NCBI GenBank assembly: GCA_016788785.1
Contig: JAEUSM010000006.1
Location: forward strand, 248,001 to 312,000
Direction of reading: 5' to 3'
Source: Candidatus Kapaibacterium sp.
Lineage (GTDB): Bacteria; Bacteroidota; Ignavibacteria; Kapaibacteriales; JAEUSM01
DNA length: 64,000 nt
The notes under the pieces are model-generated. The model was not told the origin of the DNA, did not search any database, and was given only the letters and a program-made list of their open reading frames with translations. Made by a program: the position numbers and the translations under genes. The stretch's first letter is position 1. Every line of letters begins with the position of its first letter. Of the stretch, positions 42,601 through 50,439 are shown in pieces.

Positions 42601-43458
42601 CCAAATTAGTTGTCCGTTAGGGGCAAATTTTGAAAGAAATATATCATAACCTCCAAACGATATTAACGTATCTTGTCTGGTACCACCACTTATATAGGAT
42701 GTTTGTTGGAATCTACCTGTTGTATAAATAGTATCATTTTGATCACATACAACTCGATTCAGCTGTTCTTGTGAATTGATAATTGAAGAAGTTGTATCGA
42801 CAAATTGAAGCTCACCAATCGCATCATATTGTGCAATAAATGCATTGTAATGTGATGCTCCTTGTAATGTTAATGGTGTTGACGATTGAAAAGTAGTCGA
42901 ACCTGAGTAACTTCCTACAACTGTAGTACCAAGTTGTGAGTTCGAAGCAACACCTTCTAAAATCAAATTAGCTGGTCCATTGATAGTACGAACCCAAATT
43001 ATCTCTCCATTACTATCATATTTAACAATAAATAAATCGGTATTTCCAGTATTTTGAAATTGTAACGTATCGTTACTATCTGTTATAAAGACTGTAGCAG
43101 TGAATCTACCTACTACGGTGATATTATTAGCAGCATCAATTGCTATATTGGTGATATTTTCATCACCCAAACCGTAAATATGCCGAGTAAAAATTGGAGT
43201 CAGATTTTGTTGGTAAACAACAATTGCTGCATCTATTCCTGCTTTAGCATCTAAAGTAGTGTCCAACAACGGAGATTGAATAAATCCAGAAAAGTCAATA
43301 GATACAACAACACGTTGTAGTAAATCGATTTTGAGGTTTTGTATAGAACTTTGTGGGGATTGAAAAAGAGATATTCTGCCAATATCAGGAAACTGTGCGT
43401 GAACGGTACCAGCAACAACAAACAATATTACAATTATGTACTGGTAAAATTTTGACAT
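39607..43458 (-). CDS. Large T9SS-secreted beta-propeller and Ig-repeat protein
   Basis: 1283 residues. Signal peptide to about AGTVHAQ. Residues about 80-450 contain repeated SBBP-type propeller blocks (DLFIVKYDSNGEIIWVRTI, DIFLSKFAPNGQLIWTRTM, NTFIAKFSSNGNLVWSKSL), each about 55-60 residues. A long run of about six Ig-like domains (about 470-1080) follows, each starting with a strand like SIPPDTVVMGSTDS or ATPIAQIE-type turns. A fibronectin-like domain (about 1106-1196: YFWKVRAYGVNWVSDWSP) precedes the T9SS sorting domain (NPNPVTDNLYLSF to the end). Predicted to be exported and surface-attached. Adjacent small membrane genes may help its export or anchoring, which is speculation. Confidence 0.82.
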   Translation of the reverse strand: MSKFYQYIIVILFVVAGTVHAQFPDIGRISLFQSPQSSIQNLKIDLLQRVVVSIDFSGFIQSPLLDTTLDAKAGIDAAIVVYQQNLTPIFTRHIYGLGDENITNIAIDAANNITVVGRFTATVFITDSNDTLQFQNTGNTDLFIVKYDSNGEIIWVRTINGPANLILEGVASNSQLGTTVVGSYSGSTTFQSSTPLTLQGASHYNAFIAQYDAIGELQFVDTTSSIINSQEQLNRVVCDQNDTIYTTGRFQQTSYISGGTRQDTLISFGGYDIFLSKFAPNGQLIWTRTMRSKSAINEGKAIAIDNNRDIYVGGSFGDTLLFTNGSTLAAKGEQNTFIAKFSSNGNLVWSKSLNASMFSRVNDITFTSSHVYVTGSFRNTLQIQDYPIPLIAKGSNDIFLIQFDLNGNVVAATNYGGDGLEIATSVDVSQDSSWIHFGGNLKGRSIFNLDTLDQLFFTTGAVVRLGGERLKPKELFLTVAPITSQQITRGDSVFFTATVVDEMGQNVVCALTITDTLLSNHRVSSFQIQNPNTLIGLSTSSTSPKQQYIVSFNATKQEYKASATVQRVVLLVDTLQNLLNLSIIPPDTVVMGSTDSAIVTFVVTDSSGLLVPNALITLVDSASSPIAVTARITGLNGTVAYTIRTNNKMLGFYRLRAIASKGGYTPSIEQRRIVRVIQNQQTNQQFSIQFQTPTSITAKNCDTVIIRGIVRNTNGVPQNSVTIQVVDSLSLPSKVVTITTNSLGEFTYTTIGNLQSTGTHRIRFTYSKLGFTSFANFVTINLTSLNPNSLYLQVTPIAQIESTIGNAISYQAFIKNGTCLPENGATVIIINSMLSSSEQRISNSQGTALYQFIVPPTIQPGIYLLKFVASKNSFQTSDTIFRTVKINPTSPQLEPLIVKVSPSTTTITRQQCDSVTLTAQVLDRMFIPVAGASVTMTTNAPVIPQFITRISNAQGIVQFPFQISSLNANGLHRFDIIANKLGYDASNTETTFLRVNAPSSNEIFRVYPLDSIIALQQGETYGFTLRLLDSFCVGKPNATISVRDSLKFPPLQSFVETTQQGSRNYNAFVSEGTTIGWYAVEFESPNGTIVKKRIRVYVPSLDNSRPQLVFPPNFATSIPITTPLLWATFPNTVFYEWQLSEQSSVSSVYDGGFSIERVTFPTSLMQNRIYFWKVRAYGVNWVSDWSPTWSFSTFPVVSVEETNEEDGFTMNPNPVTDNLYLSFPTIEMTSKIEIYNAIGSLVTSFQNDSKDVQFSVQHFPSGLYSVKYSTAKGVYSKQFIKIQ

Positions 43459-43461
43459 TGA

Positions 43462-44064
43462 TTATTGAGTTCTTACAGTAAATAACAATAACAAAGTAAT
43501 CACAGCTGTACCTAAATACAAGACAGGAGTAAGAATTTCTTCAACGATACTTGTATTTGTTTGCGGTAATTCAGAAACAATAATTGAAGGTACTAATTTC
43601 AAAGTTCTTTTCGCTTCATTTATTGAAACATTAGTTTTAAAAGAAGAATTTATAGGAGCCACAATAGTTTGCATTGAAGCTGTTGTAGCAATAATTCTAC
43701 CTCGTAAAACCCCATTTTCTTCTAAGGAATCTTGAAATTGCTCTAAAACCTTCCATTTCAAGGAAAATTCTTCAGTTTGCATCCGTAAATGCAATGATTT
43801 CTTTATCGGCAATTTTCCTAAAAAATTAATACCCCTTTCTTGAAGAATTTGTGCAATTATTGGTTCTAAAAACGAATCATACTCATCTACTGTCGTTGTG
43901 AATGTTATTGATGTAATTGAATCAGTACTTTTAGCAATTAATTCAGAAATCGCAGTCTCTATTGACGTTTTTGAAAGTGAAAACACCGTTTTACCATCTG
44001 TATTGGCAAGAAATTGCATATTCATTGTGAAAAATGAAACTAAAAGAAGGAAATACGTTTTCAT
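43462..44064 (-). CDS. Secreted protein with C-terminal membrane anchor, unknown function
   Basis: 200 residues. A signal peptide (MKTYFLLLVSFFTMNMQFLA), a mixed alpha/beta body (AISELIAKSTDSITSI, IIAQILQERGINFLG, RIIATTASMQTIVAP) and one C-terminal hydrophobic segment at about 178-196 (VLYLGTAVITLLLLF) followed by TVRTQ. The topology would be a periplasmic domain anchored in the inner membrane by its C-terminus. It overlaps the gene upstream by four bases and lies three bases before the large T9SS gene. No known family recognised. Position suggests a partner of that T9SS protein or of the membrane gene upstream. Confidence 0.68.
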   Translation of the reverse strand: MKTYFLLLVSFFTMNMQFLANTDGKTVFSLSKTSIETAISELIAKSTDSITSITFTTTVDEYDSFLEPIIAQILQERGINFLGKLPIKKSLHLRMQTEEFSLKWKVLEQFQDSLEENGVLRGRIIATTASMQTIVAPINSSFKTNVSINEAKRTLKLVPSIIVSELPQTNTSIVEEILTPVLYLGTAVITLLLLFTVRTQ

Positions 44065-44525
44065 CTAAGTCCTTTAGCAAAATTTACTCTCAGCATATCA
44101 ATCGATTTCATAAGCTCTTTTGAATCAGAGTAAATGCTCGGTCTAATACGAAGAAACCATTTTCTATTTCGTATTTTCAATTTAATAATGGTAAAACGAC
44201 CTCTTGTTTTGATTTTATGTTCAAAAGTAACAGCAATTTTTTCTATGTCTTGTATGGAAAACCGTTTTTTTCGAAAACGATTTGCAAATTCTATATAATC
44301 TGAACCTATTGTTAATGTTCGATTTAGAATATAATTGATTATCCAAAAAAGAAATGTCAAAACGACAAACAAAAGTAAAAGTACTACTAAAGGGTCATGA
44401 AAACTAAAAGAGAAATTTTTAATATTCAACGTTCCTCTTATAAGAGAATATCCTATCAAAATAATCGAATAAATCAATAATGATTGCCAGTAAAAATCCA
44501 ATTTATATCGAAATTTTTTTTCCAT
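44061..44525 (-). CDS. Small membrane protein with PH-like C-terminal domain
   Basis: 154 residues. Two hydrophobic segments at about 14-32 and 45-66 (LLLLFVVLTFLFWIINYIL), then about 85 residues starting with LTIGSDYIEFANRF and RFSIQDIEKIAV, consistent with a bacterial PH-like (bPH2/DUF) domain on the cytoplasmic face. Basic residues (KKRF, KIKTRGR, RNRKWFLRIRP) are frequent. The gene overlaps the ABC permease upstream by one base and the next gene by four bases. Function unknown; a membrane-associated accessory protein is inferred from domain pattern only. Confidence 0.65.
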   Translation of the reverse strand: MEKKFRYKLDFYWQSLLIYSIILIGYSLIRGTLNIKNFSFSFHDPLVVLLLLFVVLTFLFWIINYILNRTLTIGSDYIEFANRFRKKRFSIQDIEKIAVTFEHKIKTRGRFTIIKLKIRNRKWFLRIRPSIYSDSKELMKSIDMLRVNFAKGLR

Positions 44526-45313
44526 TATGCACTCGCCCCTGAATATTTTTTTAGAGAATGCTTAAAGAATTTATACGCTCCGACAAAATAAATCGTAGCA
44601 ACTATTGCGGCTATAAACAACTCTATAATCCCAATTTGGGATAAAAGTGCTTTAGTTGGCAACGATGCTATCATTGATATTGGAAAAATGTACAAAAAGA
44701 ATTTTCTCAACAAATACGAAAAGATTGTATCAGGTTTCCCAGCAATTTGAAAGGTTGAGTAGAATGAGTTAACAATCGATTCACCTGCAATTGACTTGAT
44801 TATGATACCTGACAAAAGTACTTGTAATGATAGCAATATACTATTACCAAGAATAAAAAGCAACAAAAAGTTCAGAATATCCGAAATTGTTGGTGAATAG
44901 GACAATAAAGAAACACCCCAAAGTAAGAGAATTATACAACCAATTAGGTTGAAAATTGCAGAAATATACACATACCGGAATAAGACCATAAATGTCGTCG
45001 AAACAGGTTTCATCAGATAAAAATCCAAATCACCTTTTGACACATTTTCGGACATAGTCCAAAAGTTTTTTGCAAAGAGGAATTCATTGATGGAGTCAGA
45101 AAGAAAGAAGGTTGCAAGAAAAATTGTCATTTCTGGCTTTGTAAATCCTCCGATGGTATTTGTATGCAGAAAAATAACTTCAAACAAAGCTATTTGGGTA
45201 GAATACCAAACTACATCAACGACTATCATCGTTAAAAAATGACTTTTATACTCTAATTCACGCGAAAGTGAATTGAGGAAAAAATGCCACCATAAACGAA
45301 AGTATCGTATCAT
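44525..45313 (-). CDS. ABC-2 family transporter permease (DUF990/ABC2_membrane_6 type)
   Basis: 262 residues with six hydrophobic segments. The start RYFRLWWHFFLNSLSRELEYKSHF and the FLFAKNFWTMSENVSKGDLDFYLMKPVS segment are characteristic of the DUF990 ABC-2 permease family, which usually forms a heterodimeric exporter with a second permease and a separate ATPase. No ATP-binding subunit is present within this gene run, so the partners must be elsewhere or lost. Overlaps ptsI by four bases. Inner-membrane protein; substrate unknown. Confidence 0.82.
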   Translation of the reverse strand: MIRYFRLWWHFFLNSLSRELEYKSHFLTMIVVDVVWYSTQIALFEVIFLHTNTIGGFTKPEMTIFLATFFLSDSINEFLFAKNFWTMSENVSKGDLDFYLMKPVSTTFMVLFRYVYISAIFNLIGCIILLLWGVSLLSYSPTISDILNFLLLFILGNSILLSLQVLLSGIIIKSIAGESIVNSFYSTFQIAGKPDTIFSYLLRKFFLYIFPISMIASLPTKALLSQIGIIELFIAAIVATIYFVGAYKFFKHSLKKYSGASA

Positions 45314-47070
45314 TTTTTAGAACTTCTTTTGATAACCGAAATCTTTTTCCGAACTTCTTTTGCAGACAAACAATGTAACACTTCTTTTGCTAACATTTCA
45401 GAATTATGTAGCGTTAACTTTCTAATTCGTTTTTTTAATTCTAAAACATTTTGGGAGGAAACACTCAATTCATCAACGCCTAAACCAACTAACAATTCTG
45501 TTGCAGCAGAATGTCCGGCAAATTCACCACAAATACTGACAGGAATACTATTGATTTTTGCTCCATTGATTGTCAGTTTAATCAATTGCAGAACCGAAGG
45601 ATCGAAATAGTCAAAAATATCAGAAACTAAATCATTATTACGATCTGCTGCCAAAGTATATTGGGTCAAATCGTTTGTTCCTATTGATATAAAATCAACA
45701 TATTGCGAAAGTTTATCTGCAATGAGTGCAGCAGAAGGAGTTTCTACCATTATTCCTATTGGAGTATACGTGTCAAATTCCAAGTTATCTTTTCGCAAAG
45801 AGTGTTTTGCTTGATCTATAATTTTTAACGCGTAAAGCACTTCATCTATTCTACAAACCATCGGTATTAACATTTTGATATTTCTATGGCAAGAAGCTCG
45901 AAGTATAGCTCGAATTTGCGTTTTAAAAAGATGTTCATTTCTTTGAAGAAAACGTATACCCCGTATACCTAATGCCGGATTGGGCTGTTGATAGACTATT
46001 CCCTTTGTAAACTTATCAAATCCAACATCAAATGCACGAATAGTTACTGATTTGGGGTATGCACGTTCGGAAATTTCCAAATACCATTTGTATTGCTCTT
46101 CTTCAGTTGGATAACGGTTAAGAGCAATGACTAAGCTCTCTGAACGAACCAATCCAATACCTTCTGCACCTGCCATCATCGCTTCATCGACATCTTCTAA
46201 AGTATTGACATTTGCTTTAACTTTTACTTTGTGAAGATCCTTCGTTAAGGCTGGAAGTTTTGCTATTTTTTGAAGCTTTTGTTTGTAGGTAGTTTCCTTT
46301 TTTTGTTGTTCGTTGAATTTTGCAATTGTCTCTTGTTTCGGATTGACATAGACAATTCCTGAATATCCATCAACTAAAATGGTAGCACCTGATTTGATAG
46401 TTTTGAGTAACCCTTTTAGTCCAATAACTGATGGTAATCCCATTGACCTTGCTAAAATAGAAGTATGTGATGCAATTCCACCAACTTCTGTAAGGATTGC
46501 CGAAACTCCAGCTTCTGCAAGTTGCATCACATCAGTCGGCGAAACTGCACTCGCAATTACAATTGCATTTTCCGGTAGATTGTCAATAGAAATTTGCTCT
46601 TGTAGAAATGAAATCAATTGATTTTGAATGTGATCCAAATCCGCAGTTCTTTCACGAAGTACTCGATCTTTTGCTTTTTGGAATACTTTTTTATTTTCAA
46701 CAAATACATCAATTATGGCATTTTCAGCGAGAAAATTGTGATTGATTTTTTCTGTGATTGTTGCATTCAATGATGAATCCATCAATATCATTCTATATGT
46801 TTCTAAGATAGAAATGACATTGTGTTCATATTCTTGATTTTTTTCCACTAAGGAAATACTTAGGTCAATTTCTTCTAATGCCTGAATTTTTGCACGTTCG
46901 TAGCGTTCTAATTCGGTTTTTTTGTCTATTTTTTTGGGCGTTGTGAAGTGTTTGTTGTATGATTGTAAGTTGATGACATACGCAGTTCCTAAGGTGAGAC
47001 CCGGAGAGGATGCAACACCTTTTATTCTTTTTTCCGAAAAAGATTTTCGTTCAGGTTCCCCAGAACTCAT
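45310..47070 (-). CDS. ptsI: Phosphoenolpyruvate-protein phosphotransferase (enzyme I)
   Basis: 586 residues, close to the usual 570-575. The phosphohistidine is His202 in GGIASHTSILARSMGLPSV. The PEP-binding TIM barrel follows, with GIGLVRSE, RAFDVGFDK, GIRGIR, GIMVETPSAAL, SIGTNDLTQY and the catalytic Cys514 in ICGEFAGHSAATEL. It transfers phosphate from PEP to HPr, starting PTS sugar uptake or, in PTS organisms without sugar EIIs, a regulatory chain. No HPr or EII gene lies nearby, so a regulatory PTS is possible. The N-terminus has about 16 extra polar residues (SSGEPERKSF). Cytoplasmic. It starts eight bases after manC and overlaps the permease downstream by four bases. Confidence 0.95.
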   Translation of the reverse strand: MSSGEPERKSFSEKRIKGVASSPGLTLGTAYVINLQSYNKHFTTPKKIDKKTELERYERAKIQALEEIDLSISLVEKNQEYEHNVISILETYRMILMDSSLNATITEKINHNFLAENAIIDVFVENKKVFQKAKDRVLRERTADLDHIQNQLISFLQEQISIDNLPENAIVIASAVSPTDVMQLAEAGVSAILTEVGGIASHTSILARSMGLPSVIGLKGLLKTIKSGATILVDGYSGIVYVNPKQETIAKFNEQQKKETTYKQKLQKIAKLPALTKDLHKVKVKANVNTLEDVDEAMMAGAEGIGLVRSESLVIALNRYPTEEEQYKWYLEISERAYPKSVTIRAFDVGFDKFTKGIVYQQPNPALGIRGIRFLQRNEHLFKTQIRAILRASCHRNIKMLIPMVCRIDEVLYALKIIDQAKHSLRKDNLEFDTYTPIGIMVETPSAALIADKLSQYVDFISIGTNDLTQYTLAADRNNDLVSDIFDYFDPSVLQLIKLTINGAKINSIPVSICGEFAGHSAATELLVGLGVDELSVSSQNVLELKKRIRKLTLHNSEMLAKEVLHCLSAKEVRKKISVIKRSSKK

Positions 47071-47078
47071 TGTATACC

Positions 47079-48167
47079 TTATAATAAATTGTTTAAATTA
47101 TTTGATTTAATTTCAGAAATTACTTTTTTGACATCTTGAACTTTTTGCTGATTGCAGACCAATACTGCATCGTCAGTACATACAACAATCATATCTTCAA
47201 TTCCTAAAGTAGAAACTACTTTAGTAGTGTCATTTGAATAGTTCAAAACTAATGAATTTTTTGTATCTATAGTTATAGAATTTCCATAAACTAAATTACC
47301 CTCAGTATTTGATTGACGAATTCGTAGTAAAGAATTCCAAGAACCAACGTCGTCCCAACCAAAACTAGCTTTGTGGACAAAAACAGTTCTTGCTTGTTCC
47401 ATTAAAGTATAATCTATAGAAATATCAGGAAGATTTGCATACAAATCTACTAACTTTTCTTCATTTGCTGATTTAAAACTTTCAACATATTCGCCTAGCT
47501 CTTTCGAAACTGCTTGAAGTTCACGGAAAAAATAGTCCAATCTCCAAAAGAACATTCCACTATTCCATAAAAAGTTTCCTTTTTGGATATAATCTAATGC
47601 AATTTCTACCGTAGGTTTTTCAACGAAAGCATTTGTTGAATATAGTGCATCCTCGAGGTTTTCTCCTATTTGAATGTAACCATAACCAGTTTCTGGACGA
47701 GTAGGAACAATACCAATTGTTACAATTCCTTGTCCCATACTTGCAGTTGTACAACACTGTTGAAAACTTTTTTGGTAGAGTGAAATATCTGAAATAAAAT
47801 GATCAGCAGCCAAAATGGCTATAGTGAGTTGGTTCTCTTCAAATCCAAGCTGTTGATATTTATTTTTTAAAATGGTACTGACAAAAAGCAAACATGGTCC
47901 AGTGTTCTTTTTTGCAGGTTCAGCTATGACATTTTCCGTTGGAATCATCAAATGAGTTTTATTTTTCATTTGATGTGACAACAGTTCATTAGTAATGATG
48001 TAAATATCATTTCTATCTACAATTCCGTCAACTCGACTGATTGTTTGTTCTAACATGGTCTGAGATTCTGAAACAAGACATTGGAGTTGTTTTGGTTTGT
48101 TCATTCTACTTAAAGGCCAGAATCGTTCTCCATAACCACCAGCCATGATGACGACAATTTGTTTCAT
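47079..48167 (-). CDS. manC: Mannose-1-phosphate guanylyltransferase
   Basis: 362 residues, the short form without the fused isomerase domain. The nucleotide-binding signature MAGGYGERFWPLSRMNKPKQ starts near residue 8, and later FVEKPTVEIALDYI, WNSGMFFWR and VHKASFGWDDVGSW match the sugar-nucleotidyltransferase fold. It makes GDP-mannose from mannose-1-phosphate and GTP, a precursor for GDP-fucose, O-antigen and exopolysaccharide. Its stop is followed after eight bases by ptsI, and its start overlaps the asd stop by one base. Cytoplasmic. The phosphomannomutase partner is not adjacent; the GlmM-like enzyme at 61379 is a possible but unproven candidate. Confidence 0.94.
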   Translation of the reverse strand: MKQIVVIMAGGYGERFWPLSRMNKPKQLQCLVSESQTMLEQTISRVDGIVDRNDIYIITNELLSHQMKNKTHLMIPTENVIAEPAKKNTGPCLLFVSTILKNKYQQLGFEENQLTIAILAADHFISDISLYQKSFQQCCTTASMGQGIVTIGIVPTRPETGYGYIQIGENLEDALYSTNAFVEKPTVEIALDYIQKGNFLWNSGMFFWRLDYFFRELQAVSKELGEYVESFKSANEEKLVDLYANLPDISIDYTLMEQARTVFVHKASFGWDDVGSWNSLLRIRQSNTEGNLVYGNSITIDTKNSLVLNYSNDTTKVVSTLGIEDMIVVCTDDAVLVCNQQKVQDVKKVISEIKSNNLNNLL

Positions 48168-49174
48168 TACGCTGTCTTCTTTAATATAAATAGATTTTTT
48201 TCTAATAGTACTTGGAGTATATCTACTGCGTTGGATGCTGCACCTTTTCGTAAATTATCCGCCACTACCCATAAATGCAATTCATTGGGTGTCTCTAATC
48301 GTAATCGACCAACAAATGTTTCATCACGCCCATTACTGTGTTGAACCGTTGGGTACAAATGGTCTTGAGGGTTATCAACTAAAACTATAGATGATGAATT
48401 TGAAAAATCTTCACGAAGTGTTTGTAAATTCATCTCCATTGCTGTTTTCACATATACAGATTCCGCATGACCTCCTAAAATTGGAACCCGAACACATGTT
48501 GCAAAAACAGACAAATCTGGCATTGAAAGAATTTTTTTCGTTTCATTTTTAACTTTAATTTCTTCTTCACTATAAGGTGAATTATCAAATGAATGAAAGA
48601 CAGTATTATATGCTATTTGATGAGGAGAAATTCTTTGTTGTGGTGTTTCTCCTTTGATTTCACTTTGCAGGTGGTCAACACCCTTTTGTCCAGCTCCACT
48701 CACTGATTGATACGTCGAGACTATTACACGTTCTATCGTGTATTTTTTGAGTACAGAAATTGCTTCTACTAATTGAATTGTTGAACAATTAGGATTGGCA
48801 ATTATACCATTATGATTTTCAAGAGCGTCAGAATTCACTGAAGGAACTACCAAAGGAACTGTCGAATCCATTCTAAATGCACTGGAATTATCGATGACGA
48901 TACATCCTTTTTCAACTGCAATTGGAGCATACTTTTTTGATATGGTACCACCAGCTGAAAACAATGCAACATCTATCGTATTGAAAGAATCCTCTGTTAA
49001 TTCTTCAACTTCAATTTCAAATGAACCAAAATTTATCTTCTTCCCAGCTGAGTTTTTTGATGCTAACAACCGAACATCTTTCGAGAAAAGTCCACGCTCT
49101 TGAAGAACTGAAATCATAGTAGTACCAACTAATCCTGTGGCACCAACAATTGCAATTTGTTTTGAAGTACTCAT
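48167..49174 (-). CDS. asd: Aspartate-semialdehyde dehydrogenase
   Basis: 335 residues, normal for the family. Rossmann motif VGATGLVGTTM near residues 10-20, catalytic Cys130 in NPNCSTIQL and His236 in RVPILGGHAESV, plus the SGAGQKGV loop. It reduces aspartyl phosphate to aspartate-4-semialdehyde with NADPH, the branch point to DAP/lysine, threonine and methionine. It supplies the DAP pathway whose epimerase gene dapF lies at 59254. It begins 32 bases after the beta-barrel gene and overlaps manC by one base. Cytoplasmic. Confidence 0.96.
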   Translation of the reverse strand: MSTSKQIAIVGATGLVGTTMISVLQERGLFSKDVRLLASKNSAGKKINFGSFEIEVEELTEDSFNTIDVALFSAGGTISKKYAPIAVEKGCIVIDNSSAFRMDSTVPLVVPSVNSDALENHNGIIANPNCSTIQLVEAISVLKKYTIERVIVSTYQSVSGAGQKGVDHLQSEIKGETPQQRISPHQIAYNTVFHSFDNSPYSEEEIKVKNETKKILSMPDLSVFATCVRVPILGGHAESVYVKTAMEMNLQTLREDFSNSSSIVLVDNPQDHLYPTVQHSNGRDETFVGRLRLETPNELHLWVVADNLRKGAASNAVDILQVLLEKNLFILKKTA

Positions 49175-49206
49175 ATTTTGGTAAGAAAAGTTTTTGGATT
49201 TGAAAT

Positions 49207-50439
49207 TTAATATTGTTCACGTTTGAATGGTTGAAACCATGTTTCACCAATAGACAACGTAAAAGTAAATTTAGAATAATATTCTCGTAAAGAAGAAGAT
49301 AACGAAGATCCTCGTGTTCCAGCAACAGTTGCAACATTGAAAATAGCATCACCAAATGGAATATCCATTCCAAACGAAGCGTATAGATCTGAAATAGGGT
49401 TACCTTGTAAACTTGCAAAATGAGATGTTTGACCTATTCCAAAATGATACCCTAATTTTTCGGAATACGGTACAGAAAATCTTCTCGAACCATTTTTCGA
49501 AAAACTTGCAGAAATACGTTGCATTGCTCCAAAGGTCGTACCCTCAGGTCTTCTATAGGTAATCGAAGAATAATCTGCTCGTTCAAAGTCGGCTGCTATA
49601 GCATAGTCACCGAACGAGTAGCCAAGTCCAATTCCCAACATTGAAGGAAATGGTTCAGAATTTACTTGTGTGAAGGTTGTATCAGGAAGTAAATAGTACG
49701 TATAGCGAATAGTACTCGTTGTTTGAATATTCGATGTAACACTATATTTTGCACCGATGGTCAAATTGTCAATTCCCGTGTAAACAAATCCAATATTCGC
49801 AGTTGTACCTCGATACACATCTTCTATTCTATTGAATGAAGAAAAAACATCCTCACCAATGATATCTGTTTGTACACTTCTAGTTGAATTTCCTAATAAC
49901 GCAGCAAGATAAACACCGACAGTAAAATCTTGGATCGGGCTATATGAACCGGCTATATATGCATTCGTAATACCTCCTGCTCCTTCAAAAAAAGTTTTAC
50001 TTCTAATTGGCACATTTGCAATTGTATCCTTAAATTCAGTTGAAGCTCTGTAATTGATGGACGTTGAAGGATGTATTCCCAAACTAAATGATGATTTTGA
50101 AGCAGTATCTATCATGAATAATGCAGAAAAACCATCAAGTTTGCTATTAAATTGAGCAACCGAATTACCTTCTTGAGGTACATTCAAATGCTGATTAAAT
50201 CGAAAACCGACCTGCATTCTGGTAAATTCACCATATCCTAGCAATGCAGGATTGGATAAATTTATTCCATGTTTTGAAATAACACCTATTGACGTTCCTG
50301 CTCTTGCGTCATAGGTTGCACCTGTTACAGAACGTACATCACCAAAACCAAACAAGGAATAATTGGAACCACCTTGGGACAACAAATTTGTCGTTGTTAG
50401 AACAAACAACAAAGAAAATATTACTGGTAATTTCAACAT
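49207..50439 (-). CDS. Outer-membrane beta-barrel-like protein
   Basis: 410 residues. Signal peptide ends at about TTTNLLSQ. The rest alternates strands with aromatic and polar residues (NYSLFGFGDV, GFRFNQHLN, VGVYLAALLG, IGLGYSFGDYAIAADFERADYSS), with repeated Gly-rich turns, and resembles a FadL/OmpA-size barrel of about 14 strands. The sequence shows ISKHGINLSNPALLGYG, typical of Bacteroidota porin-like proteins annotated as hypothetical. No family name is certain. It overlaps the lipoprotein upstream by one base and may form an outer-membrane unit with it. Confidence 0.7.
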   Translation of the reverse strand: MLKLPVIFSLLFVLTTTNLLSQGGSNYSLFGFGDVRSVTGATYDARAGTSIGVISKHGINLSNPALLGYGEFTRMQVGFRFNQHLNVPQEGNSVAQFNSKLDGFSALFMIDTASKSSFSLGIHPSTSINYRASTEFKDTIANVPIRSKTFFEGAGGITNAYIAGSYSPIQDFTVGVYLAALLGNSTRSVQTDIIGEDVFSSFNRIEDVYRGTTANIGFVYTGIDNLTIGAKYSVTSNIQTTSTIRYTYYLLPDTTFTQVNSEPFPSMLGIGLGYSFGDYAIAADFERADYSSITYRRPEGTTFGAMQRISASFSKNGSRRFSVPYSEKLGYHFGIGQTSHFASLQGNPISDLYASFGMDIPFGDAIFNVATVAGTRGSSLSSSLREYYSKFTFTLSIGETWFQPFKREQY

